A stretch of 64,000 bases of DNA, taken from positions 9,750-73,749 of the forward strand of contig CAZDQF010000023.1 in NCBI GenBank assembly GCA_964507445.1. Reading direction: 5' to 3'. Both the position numbers and the translations under genes were made by a program. Below the pieces are notes generated by a model. It ran no database searches, was not told where the DNA came from, and saw only the letters and a program-made list of their open reading frames with translations. This document shows, piece by piece, positions 1 through 7,989 of the stretch. This stretch comes from GCA-2683135 sp964507445. GTDB lineage: Bacteria > Planctomycetota > GCA-002687715. Each line of letters starts with the position of its first letter. Position 1 is the stretch's first letter.

Positions 1-1
1 T

Positions 2-1417
2 CCCCAGCAGGCCATAACGACAGCGGCGGAAGACGCCTCCAGCGTCTATGCAGCGGACCTCAACGGCGACGGCTTCCTGGACGTGATTTCCGCGTCAGCG
101 CACGACGACAAGATCGCCTGGTACCAGAACGATGGCACCGGCGCCTTCGGACCACAGCAGATCATCAGCACGCTCGCGGACAGCGCAGAGAGTGTCTTTG
201 CCACCGATCTTGATGGTGACAACGACCTGGACGTGCTCTCTGCATCCTCGCTGGATGACAAGATCGCCTGGTACGAGAACCTCGGCGGCGGTGTGTTCCG
301 TCCGCAGCAGGTCATCTCAAGCACCGCCGACGGCGCGTGGAGTGTCTACGCCACAGACCTGGACGGCGACGGGGACGCGGACGTCCTCTCCGCCTCATTC
401 TTCGACAACAAGGTGGCCTGGTACGAGAACCTCGGCGGCGGCAGCTTCGGCGCCGAGCAGATCATCACCAGCGCCGCTCTGGGCGCGGCTACCGCCTACG
501 CCACGGACCTGGACAACGACGGGGACGCCGATGTTCTCGTAGCTTCGTCCACTGACAACACGGTCGCCTGGTACCAGAACCTGGGCGGAGGCAACTTCGG
601 CCCTGAGCAGATGCTGACGGGCGCCGCTCAGGGAGCCTGGAGCGTCTACGCCACCGACCTTGATGGTGACGGTGACTCCGACGTGATCTCGGCGTCCTGG
701 ATGGACAACAAGATCGCCTGGTACCAGAACCTGGGCCTGGGCAACTTCGGGCCGCAGCAGATCATCAGCACCGCCGCCAACGAACCGCAGCGGATCTATG
801 CCACCGACCTGGACAACGACGGGGACGCGGACGTCCTCTCCGCCTCCTACGCTGACAACACCATCGCGTGGTACCCCAACCTGAGCTGCGGCAACTTCGG
901 TGCCCAGCAGGTTCTCAACTCTAACGCCCAGGGCGCAGAGAGCGTGTACGCAGCCGACCTGGACAACGACGGGGACGCGGACGTCCTCTCCGCTTCACCC
1001 ACGGACGACACGATCGCCTCGTACGAGAACCTGTTCCCACCGACCCACTTCACCTACACAGCGAGCATCGACGCTTCCACGCAAGGGGTCACCGTCAACC
1101 TCACCCTCGGCCAGCCCTTCGCACCGTACTTCATGTTCCAATCCAACAGCCCGCTCAACGGAATCGCACCGGGGATCGGCTGGGTGGCGGGGCTGCACAT
1201 CTCCCCGCTGGACATGTCGCGGCAGCTGGCGGCAGGACTATCCGGTGACCCGCTCTTCGGCGGCAACCTGGACTGCGCCGGCAACCTGTCGATTACGATT
1301 CCAGGACTGGCCGCCGTGCCGTTCCTCTCAGGACAGACTTTTTGGGGGCTCGGGATCCAGGCCCTGCCGTTCGGCGTCTATGAGCCATCCAACATCGCCA
1401 GTTTGGTCTTCCCGTAA
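2..1417 (+). CDS. FG-GAP/VCBS repeat secreted protein, 5' partial
   Basis: The frame is already open at base 2, so the N terminus and any signal peptide lie outside the window; 471 residues are visible. The protein is built from seven near-identical 50-residue units, each with a calcium-binding DxDxDGxxD-like loop (for example DLDGDGDADVLSAS), then a DNKIAWYENLGGGxFGPQQ segment. This is the FG-GAP/VCBS pattern of extracellular seven-bladed beta-propellers. After the repeats comes a C-terminal domain of about 125 residues containing LNGIAPGIGWVAGLHIS and LSGQTFWGLGIQ. Two other proteins in this window share it. The role is probably secreted or cell-surface, binding or adhesion. No enzyme motif is visible. 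The substrate is unknown. Confidence 0.85.
   Translation, partial: PQQAITTAAEDASSVYAADLNGDGFLDVISASAHDDKIAWYQNDGTGAFGPQQIISTLADSAESVFATDLDGDNDLDVLSASSLDDKIAWYENLGGGVFRPQQVISSTADGAWSVYATDLDGDGDADVLSASFFDNKVAWYENLGGGSFGAEQIITSAALGAATAYATDLDNDGDADVLVASSTDNTVAWYQNLGGGNFGPEQMLTGAAQGAWSVYATDLDGDGDSDVISASWMDNKIAWYQNLGLGNFGPQQIISTAANEPQRIYATDLDNDGDADVLSASYADNTIAWYPNLSCGNFGAQQVLNSNAQGAESVYAADLDNDGDADVLSASPTDDTIASYENLFPPTHFTYTASIDASTQGVTVNLTLGQPFAPYFMFQSNSPLNGIAPGIGWVAGLHISPLDMSRQLAAGLSGDPLFGGNLDCAGNLSITIPGLAAVPFLSGQTFWGLGIQALPFGVYEPSNIASLVFP
40..1025 (+). repeat. Exact 150-nt coding repeats (50 codons) in FG-GAP protein
   Basis: The propeller units recur at an exact 150-nt period: the calcium-loop codons fall near 51, 201, 351, 501, 651, 801 and 951. 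Some stretches are identical at DNA level, for example the loop-encoding segment at about 806-843 and 956-993. They are coding repeats, not CRISPR, and would allow unequal recombination that adds or removes blades. Confidence 0.8.
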
Positions 1418-1446
1418 CTGATTCGTTCTACCTGAAGACGATCCCC

Positions 1447-1490
1447 TCAGCCGCGGACCCTTCCGATGGGAGGGCTCGCGGCTGATTCTT
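1447..1490 (+). terminator. Hairpin terminator after the first FG-GAP gene
   Basis: A 9-bp stem, TCAGCCGCG/CGCGGCTGA (1447-1455 with 1477-1485), encloses a second GC-rich stem (CCCT...AGGG). It is followed by a short T-rich run, ATTCTTGAT. It lies 30 nt after the stop codon at 1417, as expected of an intrinsic terminator. The T-tract is imperfect. Confidence 0.6.
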
Positions 1491-1620
1491 GATCCCAAGG
1501 CTCTCCTTCCCAACCCTCTCAGCCACGGCTCGCCGCGAAGCCCCTTCATGGTGGCCTTGAGTATCACTGTGGCCTGGTCAGCGCTACAGTGCGGGCCAGT
1601 ATGGCGCCGGAGAGCCCCTC

Positions 1621-2157
1621 TTGAACGAGCTGCTTGAGCAATTCGATCAGTACATCGCACGCCCCATCGCCAACTGGTTGGAGTCTGCGGGCATAGGCCA
1701 ACCGGAGGGGGCGATCCTGGGTGGGGTCCTGCTCTTGTTCCTGCTGATCATGATGCTCCGCAGGGCGCCGAAGTCGAGACGGGGCGAGCCCTCGGTCGCG
1801 AACTCTCAGCCGCGCGCACCTCGACCGTCATCTCGACTCACTGTGTGCCCCGCCTGCGACGCTGACATCTCCGTGAACGCGCTGAGCTGCCCGAGCTGCG
1901 GAGAGCCCTTCGCCACCGAAGACGCGGTCACCGTTCGCTGCCCGAGCTGCTCCTCCACCGATCTGGTGGTGCGGCGCGAAGGGACCGGGTGCTTCGTCGC
2001 TATCCTGGTCGGCTTCCTGGTGTTCCTCGGGTTCCTGTGCATCGCCGGTCCATTCGCACTGCCGCTGGCTTTCGTCACCAGCCTGCTGATGGTCTTGCTG
2101 GACGGCAAACGAGATACGCGCTGCTGCCGACAATGCGGCGCACGGACGCGGCTTTGA
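1621..2157 (+). CDS. Zinc-ribbon membrane protein, function unknown
   Basis: 178 residues from a TTG start; no ATG is available in frame nearby. A hydrophobic segment at residues 30-47 is followed by a basic linker. Next comes a zinc ribbon (C76xxC79 ... C90xxC93), a half ribbon (C107xxC110), two further hydrophobic stretches between about 124 and 160, and a final CxxC at 169-172. The last two CxxC pairs flank the membrane hairpin and could together bind one zinc ion. The layout resembles the many zinc-ribbon plus transmembrane proteins of unknown role. It stands alone between two FG-GAP genes and I cannot assign a function. Confidence 0.6.
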   Translation: MNELLEQFDQYIARPIANWLESAGIGQPEGAILGGVLLLFLLIMMLRRAPKSRRGEPSVANSQPRAPRPSSRLTVCPACDADISVNALSCPSCGEPFATEDAVTVRCPSCSSTDLVVRREGTGCFVAILVGFLVFLGFLCIAGPFALPLAFVTSLLMVLLDGKRDTRCCRQCGARTRL

Positions 2158-2244
2158 CGCTCGCCCCGTGCCGCCGGGGGATCAAGGACCATGAATCAAC
2201 GGCGCTGAGAAAAGCCTGGCAGCGCTGCGTCTTTGTTCCAAACA

Positions 2245-2325
2245 AAAGCACACCCCACCCCTCTATCCGTCGGTGATCGAGAGAGCTTAGTCTGGAGAGT
2301 GCCTGCCCAAAGCACACCCCACCCC
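2245..2325 (+). repeat. 17-nt direct repeat upstream of FG-GAP gene
   Basis: The sequence AAAGCACACCCCACCCC occurs twice, at 2245-2261 and 2309-2325, start-to-start 64 nt, ending 25 nt before the ATG of the downstream gene. The copies sit in an otherwise non-coding 192-bp gap, so they could be a paired regulator site or a small duplication. No -35/-10 pair is evident next to them. Confidence 0.5.
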
Positions 2326-2349
2326 CACCTCTTCACCGCGAGCCGCACA

Positions 2350-3825
2350 ATGAGATCCGTATGCGCTCTCCTTTGTCTTTCGTGGATCGTCGCCGCGCAA
2401 GGTTCCTTACCCAACGGTCAAGTAATCGACAGCGCTGCGATCGGTGCACGTAGTGTGTATACCAAGGACCTGGACGGCGACGGCGACGTAGACGTCCTGT
2501 CCGCATCCGCCGGCGACAACACGGTCGCCTGGTACGAGAACCCCGGCAACGGCAGCTTCGGACCACGTCAGATCATCAACACCAACGCACAAGGAGTCGT
2601 GTGTGTCTGCGCCGCGGACCTCACCGGCGATGGACAACCAGACGTGATCCTGGCATCCGTGGCCGACGACACGGTGGCGTGGCACGAAAACCTCGGAGGA
2701 GGCGGTTTCGGCCCAGCCAACGTGGTGAACGGAAACCTGGACGGCGCCACGTGCGCCTATGCGGCGGACCTGGACGGGGACGGTTCCCTGGACATCGTCG
2801 CCTGCGCCGGGTCCGCGGACGTGGTGGTCTGGCACAGGAACCTGGGCTCCGGGACCTTCGGGCCACAGCAGATGATCAGCGGGGGCACCATGTACGCCCG
2901 TCGCGTGTTCTGCACCGACCTGGACAACGACGGTGACGTGGACGTGCTCTCCGCCTCCGCCGCCGACGACCGGGTGGCCTGGTACGAGAACCTGGGCGGT
3001 GGCTCCTTCGGACCCCAGCAGGACATCTCCACCGGCGCTGACTTCGTGGTCGATGTCCACGCCGCGGACCTGGACGGTGACGGAGACGTGGATGTGGTCT
3101 CCGCCTCCTATCTCGACGACAAGGTGGCCTGGTACGAGAACCTGGGCGGCGGCGCCTTCGGGCCCCAGCAGGTGGTGACCATCGCCGCGGACGGCGCCAA
3201 CTGTGTCCGCGCCACGGACGTGGACGGTGACGGGGACAACGACATCCTCACCGCCAGCGCCAACGACGATGTCATCGCCGTTCATGAGAACCTGGGCGCC
3301 GCGGTGTTCGGCCCGCGCCAGCTCGTCACCAACGGAGCCGACGGCGTGAATTGCCTGTCGGCGGCGGACCTGAACGGCGACGGGCAGATGGACGTGGCGT
3401 CCTCTTCCTACTTCAGCAACACGGTGGCCTGGCACCAGCTGCCGCACGGCCCCAGCTGGGCGTTCAGCCCGACCCAGAACCCCAACCTGTCAGTGACCGC
3501 CACCCTGACCGGCGGCGAGCCCCACGCGCCCTACTTCCTGTTCTATTCCAGCGATCCGCTCAACGGCAGCGCTCCGGGAACGGGGCTGGTGGGCGGCCTG
3601 CACATCTCCACCCTCGCGGTTCAGCTCCAGCTGCAGGCCGCGTTCTCCGGCAACGTCATGTTCGGCGGCCACCTGGACGGTATCGGGTCCGCTTCGGCCA
3701 CCCTGCCCGCCGCCGGGATCACCTCCCTCACCGGACAGTTCTGGTGGGGTGTGGGGATCCAGCTGGCCCCCGGCTCATCCAGCCTCTACTCGGCGACCAA
3801 CATCGAGGGCATCCCGATCCAGTAG
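2350..3825 (+). CDS. FG-GAP/VCBS repeat secreted protein
   Basis: 491 residues from the ATG at 2350. The frame is open further upstream, but this start places a clean signal peptide at the N terminus (hydrophobic core CALLCLSWIVAA, then Q). Seven 50-residue FG-GAP units follow, with calcium loops such as DLDGDGDVDVLSAS and the block AWYENLGGGSFGPQQ. The last about 125 residues form the same C-terminal domain as the gene at 2-1417, with LNGSAPGTGLVGGLHIS and LTGQFWWGVGIQ. It is predicted to be an exported calcium-binding beta-propeller protein. The function beyond that is unknown. A 17-nt direct repeat lies just upstream. Confidence 0.85.
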   Translation: MRSVCALLCLSWIVAAQGSLPNGQVIDSAAIGARSVYTKDLDGDGDVDVLSASAGDNTVAWYENPGNGSFGPRQIINTNAQGVVCVCAADLTGDGQPDVILASVADDTVAWHENLGGGGFGPANVVNGNLDGATCAYAADLDGDGSLDIVACAGSADVVVWHRNLGSGTFGPQQMISGGTMYARRVFCTDLDNDGDVDVLSASAADDRVAWYENLGGGSFGPQQDISTGADFVVDVHAADLDGDGDVDVVSASYLDDKVAWYENLGGGAFGPQQVVTIAADGANCVRATDVDGDGDNDILTASANDDVIAVHENLGAAVFGPRQLVTNGADGVNCLSAADLNGDGQMDVASSSYFSNTVAWHQLPHGPSWAFSPTQNPNLSVTATLTGGEPHAPYFLFYSSDPLNGSAPGTGLVGGLHISTLAVQLQLQAAFSGNVMFGGHLDGIGSASATLPAAGITSLTGQFWWGVGIQLAPGSSSLYSATNIEGIPIQ

Positions 3826-3843
3826 GCTCCTCGAGGACCGAGA

Positions 3844-3859
3844 CTCAGGACATCCTGAG
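3844..3859. terminator. Palindrome between convergent genes
   Basis: CTCAGGACATCCTGAG forms a 7-bp stem with a 2-nt centre. It lies 18 nt beyond the FG-GAP stop at 3825 and just beyond the end of the convergent peptidase gene (3865). It could end transcription from both sides. There is no T-run, so confidence is low. Confidence 0.35.
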
Positions 3860-3864
3860 GCCCT

Positions 3865-5445
3865 TCAAGGGAGGGGCTTCAGGACGCGGATCACCGGGAA
3901 CGTCGCCCCCTCCGCCACGTGGTCGTCCAGCACGTTCCACGCGGCGAGCCCGTCCTCCGACTCCGGTTCCAGGAGGTAGACGATGAGGTTCCCGAGGGGG
4001 TGGGCGGTGCGCACCAGCATGGTGTCGGCAGGGATGGTCATCTCCCCGGCCTCCCCCTCCGCCTCCAGCGTGAGCATGACATGCTTCTGAAAAGCGCGAC
4101 GTGCGCGCTTCAGTCGGGAGATGGTGTAGACCTCCGTGGCCGCACGCACCCCGGCGGGGGCCTCCTCCACGAGGACGCCGTGCTGCCGCAGCTTCTCCGT
4201 CAGCCCCACGAGCTTCTTCGGATAGAGGTAGGCGTGGGGACGGCGTACGGAATGGGTCGCCGCATAGGCGCCCCAGTGCTCCATGGTGTAGGTCTTCTCT
4301 TCGTTGGTGGGGCGCGGCCGGGCTCGCCTCCCGGTGGCGCCCTCCGGGACCTTCTCCACCCATCCGTGGATGGCGATGTCCTTGGGGATCCGGGCCACCT
4401 CCACCCGCAGGGCCACCAGGTCATCGGGCCTCGGGTTCGCGCCGCGCTTGACCGCGTCTCCACGGACCTCGCCGACGAGCTCCTCGATCAGAGCCCGGTT
4501 CGCCGCCGCGTGGCGGAACGTCTCCTCGACGAACGCCTTGGTGCACAGCACCCGGTCCTTGTAGGGGGCGTACTTGTACGCCTCCGTGATCACCGAGAGG
4601 ATGCCCCGGATGCCCCGGGCGCGGGTGCCGAATCGAGGGCGTCCGTCGTAGGTGGTCCAGCGGGTCTTGTCGCGGTTCGAGTTGCCGTAGAACGTGGTCT
4701 TGTACCCGGCGACGGACTCCACCCGTTCGCTCACGGACGGGAGCATGACGTCGCGCACGTAGTAGATGATGCGTCGGTCCCCGGCCGGGTTGACCGGGCC
4801 GTCGAAGGTGAGGGTGTTGCGGTGATAGGAGCCGTTGGTGGTGTGGGTGTCCACGACGAGGAGCGGGTCCCAGGTGTTCATGACGCGGGAGAGGGCCTGC
4901 GCCTCAGGGCTGTCCAGCTTGGTGTTGTCCCGGTTGAGGTCGTAGCCCTGGGCCGTGGCCCGCTGCCCCATCCCCTCTTCAGGGCCCGCCTGCCCCGGCC
5001 GGTTGTTCTTGCTCACCCGCTCGTTGCCGTCCGGGTTGTAGATGGGCGCGATCAGGATGATCAGGTCCTTGAGCAAGGGATGATCCGGGTCCGCCGCCAG
5101 CTCCCGCGCGATCATCTGCAGCGCCTCCTTGCCGCAGCACTCTCCGGAGTGGATGCCACCCTGGGCATACACCACCATCCGGCCCGAGGCCCGGGCCTGT
5201 TCCGGGCCCGCGACAGGAGGATTGGCCAGGATCAGGAGCGGCATGGCCCTGCCTTCGTGGCTGGTCCCCATCTCCGTGAGATGGGCCACCGGAGACGCCT
5301 TCGCCAGCCGCTGGACGAACTCCAACACCTCGGCATGCCGCCCCGTGGCACGCCAGTCACTGGCCTCCGCCACGACGGGCATGGCGCCCTCCTGGGCCAC
5401 GGCGCACCACGTCACCAGCAGGGTCGCGAGGCCAGAACGGATCAT
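3865..5445 (-). CDS. M14-family zinc carboxypeptidase, secreted
   Basis: 526 residues with an N-terminal signal peptide (hydrophobic to about residue 17). The M14 zinc site is visible: HxxE in GGIHSGE (H99, E102) and the third ligand in DTHTTNG (H201). The NPDGNER and DLNRD motifs (R172 region) match substrate-carboxylate binding. E288 in VITEAYKYAP is a plausible catalytic glutamate. It should hydrolyse C-terminal residues of exported peptides. The start codon overlaps the stop of the propeller lipoprotein gene upstream (ATGA at 5442-5445), so the two are translationally coupled and probably act at the same envelope site. The C-terminal about 200 residues after the catalytic domain are unassigned. 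Confidence 0.85.
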   Translation of the reverse strand: MIRSGLATLLVTWCAVAQEGAMPVVAEASDWRATGRHAEVLEFVQRLAKASPVAHLTEMGTSHEGRAMPLLILANPPVAGPEQARASGRMVVYAQGGIHSGECCGKEALQMIARELAADPDHPLLKDLIILIAPIYNPDGNERVSKNNRPGQAGPEEGMGQRATAQGYDLNRDNTKLDSPEAQALSRVMNTWDPLLVVDTHTTNGSYHRNTLTFDGPVNPAGDRRIIYYVRDVMLPSVSERVESVAGYKTTFYGNSNRDKTRWTTYDGRPRFGTRARGIRGILSVITEAYKYAPYKDRVLCTKAFVEETFRHAAANRALIEELVGEVRGDAVKRGANPRPDDLVALRVEVARIPKDIAIHGWVEKVPEGATGRRARPRPTNEEKTYTMEHWGAYAATHSVRRPHAYLYPKKLVGLTEKLRQHGVLVEEAPAGVRAATEVYTISRLKRARRAFQKHVMLTLEAEGEAGEMTIPADTMLVRTAHPLGNLIVYLLEPESEDGLAAWNVLDDHVAEGATFPVIRVLKPLP

Positions 5446-7859
5446 GAATCCTCCTCCGATCGGTCACCCTCCCGGTCCTCTTCCTCGCCTTCCCGACGGC
5501 GGGGGCGCTCCTCTTCTTCCTCGACCTCCTCAACCTCCTCCCCGCGCACAAGGCGGGCGTCCAGGGCCCACATGCCGCGGCCGTGGGTGGCGATGACCAT
5601 GACCTGATCCCGCGGATGGACGATGAGGTCGTGCACGAAGGTGGATGGCAGGTCACCGACCACGTCCCAGGTCTCGCCACGGTCGGCGGAGGCGTAGACG
5701 CCGATGTCCGTCCCCACGTAGAGGTGACGAGGGCTCGTCGGGTCTTCGTAGACCACGTTGATGGGGCCGCAGGGGATCCCCTTGGAGATGTCCTCCCAGG
5801 TCTGACCGCGGTCGGAGGAGCGCCACAGATAGGAGGCGAAGTCGTCGTTCCGCTTGCCGTTCTGGGCGGCGTAGACAGTGTCCAGGTCGTATCGCGACGC
5901 GATGACGCGAGAGATCCAGCGATCCGGCGCCAGCCCGAGCCCGAGCTCCGTCCACGTGGCGCCGCTGTCGTCCGTCCGATGCAACCTGCCGTCATCGGTC
6001 CCGGCGTAGATCACGCCGAACTTCAGCGGCGACTCCGAGATGGCCCAGATGGTCTGGTACTGGATGTCGCCGATCTTGTCTGGGTCTCCGTGGCTCAGAT
6101 CGGGGCTGATCTGCTCCCACTGCTCGCCCCGATTCATGGAACGGAAGAGGTGGTTGAGGCCCAGGTAGATGACCCGCGGGTTGTGCGGCGAGATGATGAA
6201 CGGCGCCAGCCACTGCCCTCGCAGCGGGGGCCCTCCCTCCGGGTCCTTGGGCCGGATGCGAGCGCGCTTGCCATGGTCGGTCCGGGAGAGGCTGCCGTAG
6301 AAGCCGGCGGAGTAGATCACCTCCGGGTCCGTGGGGTCCACCCGATGGGTGGAGGCCTCTCCTCCCGGCGCCCTCGTCCACTCCGTGGGCCGGAGCCTGG
6401 AGCGCCCGCGGCTGATGTCCACGGTGGTGCGGCGGCTGCCGTGATCCTGGATCGAGCCGTAGATCTTGAACGGCGTGCCCATGTCGTATCCCACGTTGTA
6501 GAACTGGACCGCCGGCAGGGTCTCCCGCGTGGTGCGCCACTTCTTGCCGCCGTCGTAGGAGATGGCCAGCCCGCCGTCGTTGCCGTTGACCAGGTAGCGA
6601 GGGTTGCTCGGGTCGATGAAGAGGGCGTGGTGATCGCCGTGCATCCCCCTCAGGCTACGGAACGTCGCCCCGGAGTCGTTGGAGACCTTCAACCCCAGGC
6701 CCATCATGTAGACCGTGTCGGGGTCCACAGGGTCCGCTCGCACCTGACCGAACACCCACCCGTAGGTGGCGCTCGCCCGGTGCATGCTGGGCTCGTCCTT
6801 GCTGGTCATGCGCCAGCTCAATCCCCCGTCGTCAGACCGGTAGATCTGGGCTCCCTTGATCCCCTCCTTGCGGGCTCGGCCGTAGGAGTCCGTACCGCTG
6901 GACTTGTTCTCCAGCTGCTCGTAGCAGTCCACGAACGCGTACACCGTATCGGGAGCGGATCGGCACACGTCGATGCCGATGCGGCCGCGGTGCTTCGCCG
7001 CCGGCAGACCCTTGTTCACGGGGAACCAGCTCTTGCCGCCGTCCATGGACTTCCAGATCCCGCTGCCGTCGTAGCCGGGTTCGTTGCGCGGGTCGTTCCA
7101 GCGCTTGCGGATTCGCTGCCACGTGGAGGCCCAGAGGATGTCCGGGTTCTCGGGGTGCATGACCAGGTCGATAACGCCGGTCTTGTCGTTGACGAAGAAG
7201 ATCCGCTCCCACGTCGCTCCCCCGTCCGTGGTCTTGTAGACACCCCGCTCCTCGTTATCGGTCCACTCATGGCCGGAGGAGGCGACGTAGACCACGTCCG
7301 GGCTCCGCGGGTGGATGAGAACGCGCGGGATGGTGTGGGTCCCCGTGAGCCCCATGTGGCGCCAGGTCTCCCCCGCGTCCGTGGACTTGTAGACCCCGCA
7401 GCCGGCCATGGAGCTACGGAAGATGTTGGCCTCCCCGGTGCCCACCCAGATGACGTTCGGGTCCGACGGCGCCAGGGTGATGTCCCCGATGGAGGTCGTG
7501 GGAGCCTCGTCGAAGATGGGTTCCCACGTCACGCCCTCGTTCTCGGACCGCCAGACGCCGCCGCTGGCCGTGGCTGCGTAGATGAGATACGTGGACCCAC
7601 GAGGGGTCGGCACCTCCACGTCGGTGACGCGGCCGCTGGTGTTGGTCGGGCCGAGGAACTGCCACTTGAGGGACCTCAACGGAGACTCCGCCTTCATCCT
7701 CACGTGCTCCTCGTACCAGCGCATCCGCAGCGCGGGGTCCGTGGGACCGGAGCCCACCGCAGCCCCCAGCTGGGCCTGGGGGCGGACCCCGGGAGCCTGG
7801 GTGCAACCCCAGGTGAGGATCAGGACGGGGACGAGGGCGAGCGTCAAGGAAGGTCTCAT
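5442..7859 (-). CDS. BNR/Asp-box beta-propeller lipoprotein (sortilin/VPS10-like)
   Basis: 805 residues. The ATG at 7859 is preferred over the in-frame GTG at 7874 because GGAG lies 9 nt before it. The N terminus is a lipoprotein signal (hydrophobic run ending LILTWGC). Multiple Asp-box motifs are spread through the protein: KSTDAGETW, KTTDGGATW, RSDDGGLSW, HRTDDSGATW, RSSDRGQTW and ASADRGETW. This is the pattern of the VPS10/BNR propellers found in bacterial exported glycosidase-like proteins, but I see no sialidase active site. The last about 35 residues are a highly charged Glu/Arg tail. It is coupled by ATGA overlap to the downstream M14 peptidase. Confidence 0.8.
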   Translation of the reverse strand: MRPSLTLALVPVLILTWGCTQAPGVRPQAQLGAAVGSGPTDPALRMRWYEEHVRMKAESPLRSLKWQFLGPTNTSGRVTDVEVPTPRGSTYLIYAATASGGVWRSENEGVTWEPIFDEAPTTSIGDITLAPSDPNVIWVGTGEANIFRSSMAGCGVYKSTDAGETWRHMGLTGTHTIPRVLIHPRSPDVVYVASSGHEWTDNEERGVYKTTDGGATWERIFFVNDKTGVIDLVMHPENPDILWASTWQRIRKRWNDPRNEPGYDGSGIWKSMDGGKSWFPVNKGLPAAKHRGRIGIDVCRSAPDTVYAFVDCYEQLENKSSGTDSYGRARKEGIKGAQIYRSDDGGLSWRMTSKDEPSMHRASATYGWVFGQVRADPVDPDTVYMMGLGLKVSNDSGATFRSLRGMHGDHHALFIDPSNPRYLVNGNDGGLAISYDGGKKWRTTRETLPAVQFYNVGYDMGTPFKIYGSIQDHGSRRTTVDISRGRSRLRPTEWTRAPGGEASTHRVDPTDPEVIYSAGFYGSLSRTDHGKRARIRPKDPEGGPPLRGQWLAPFIISPHNPRVIYLGLNHLFRSMNRGEQWEQISPDLSHGDPDKIGDIQYQTIWAISESPLKFGVIYAGTDDGRLHRTDDSGATWTELGLGLAPDRWISRVIASRYDLDTVYAAQNGKRNDDFASYLWRSSDRGQTWEDISKGIPCGPINVVYEDPTSPRHLYVGTDIGVYASADRGETWDVVGDLPSTFVHDLIVHPRDQVMVIATHGRGMWALDARLVRGEEVEEVEEEEERPRRREGEEEDREGDRSEEDS

Positions 7860-7989
7860 ATTGGCGTTCTCCACGCCACATGAGACCCGATTTGGCCTCG
7901 GGGGGACAGGGGGCCTCGTCAGATCCGGGGCAACCCGCGGGGGGTCCGGGACACCGGCCGCCGCACGGACCTACCGGCCCCTGTTCGTC

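Noticed and set aside
40..1025. Regular 150-nt repeats considered as CRISPR or minisatellite array
   Set aside because: They are in frame, encode FG-GAP blades, and the unit is far too long for CRISPR repeats; no cas genes are present.
3919..5607. Plus-strand open frame of 562 codons
   Set aside because: Opposite the M14 peptidase, whose zinc motifs are convincing; no signal or family in this frame.
5583..7883. Long plus-strand open frame of 766 codons
   Set aside because: It lies wholly opposite the Asp-box propeller gene and has no motif; Asp/His/Val-rich content is a GC-codon shadow.
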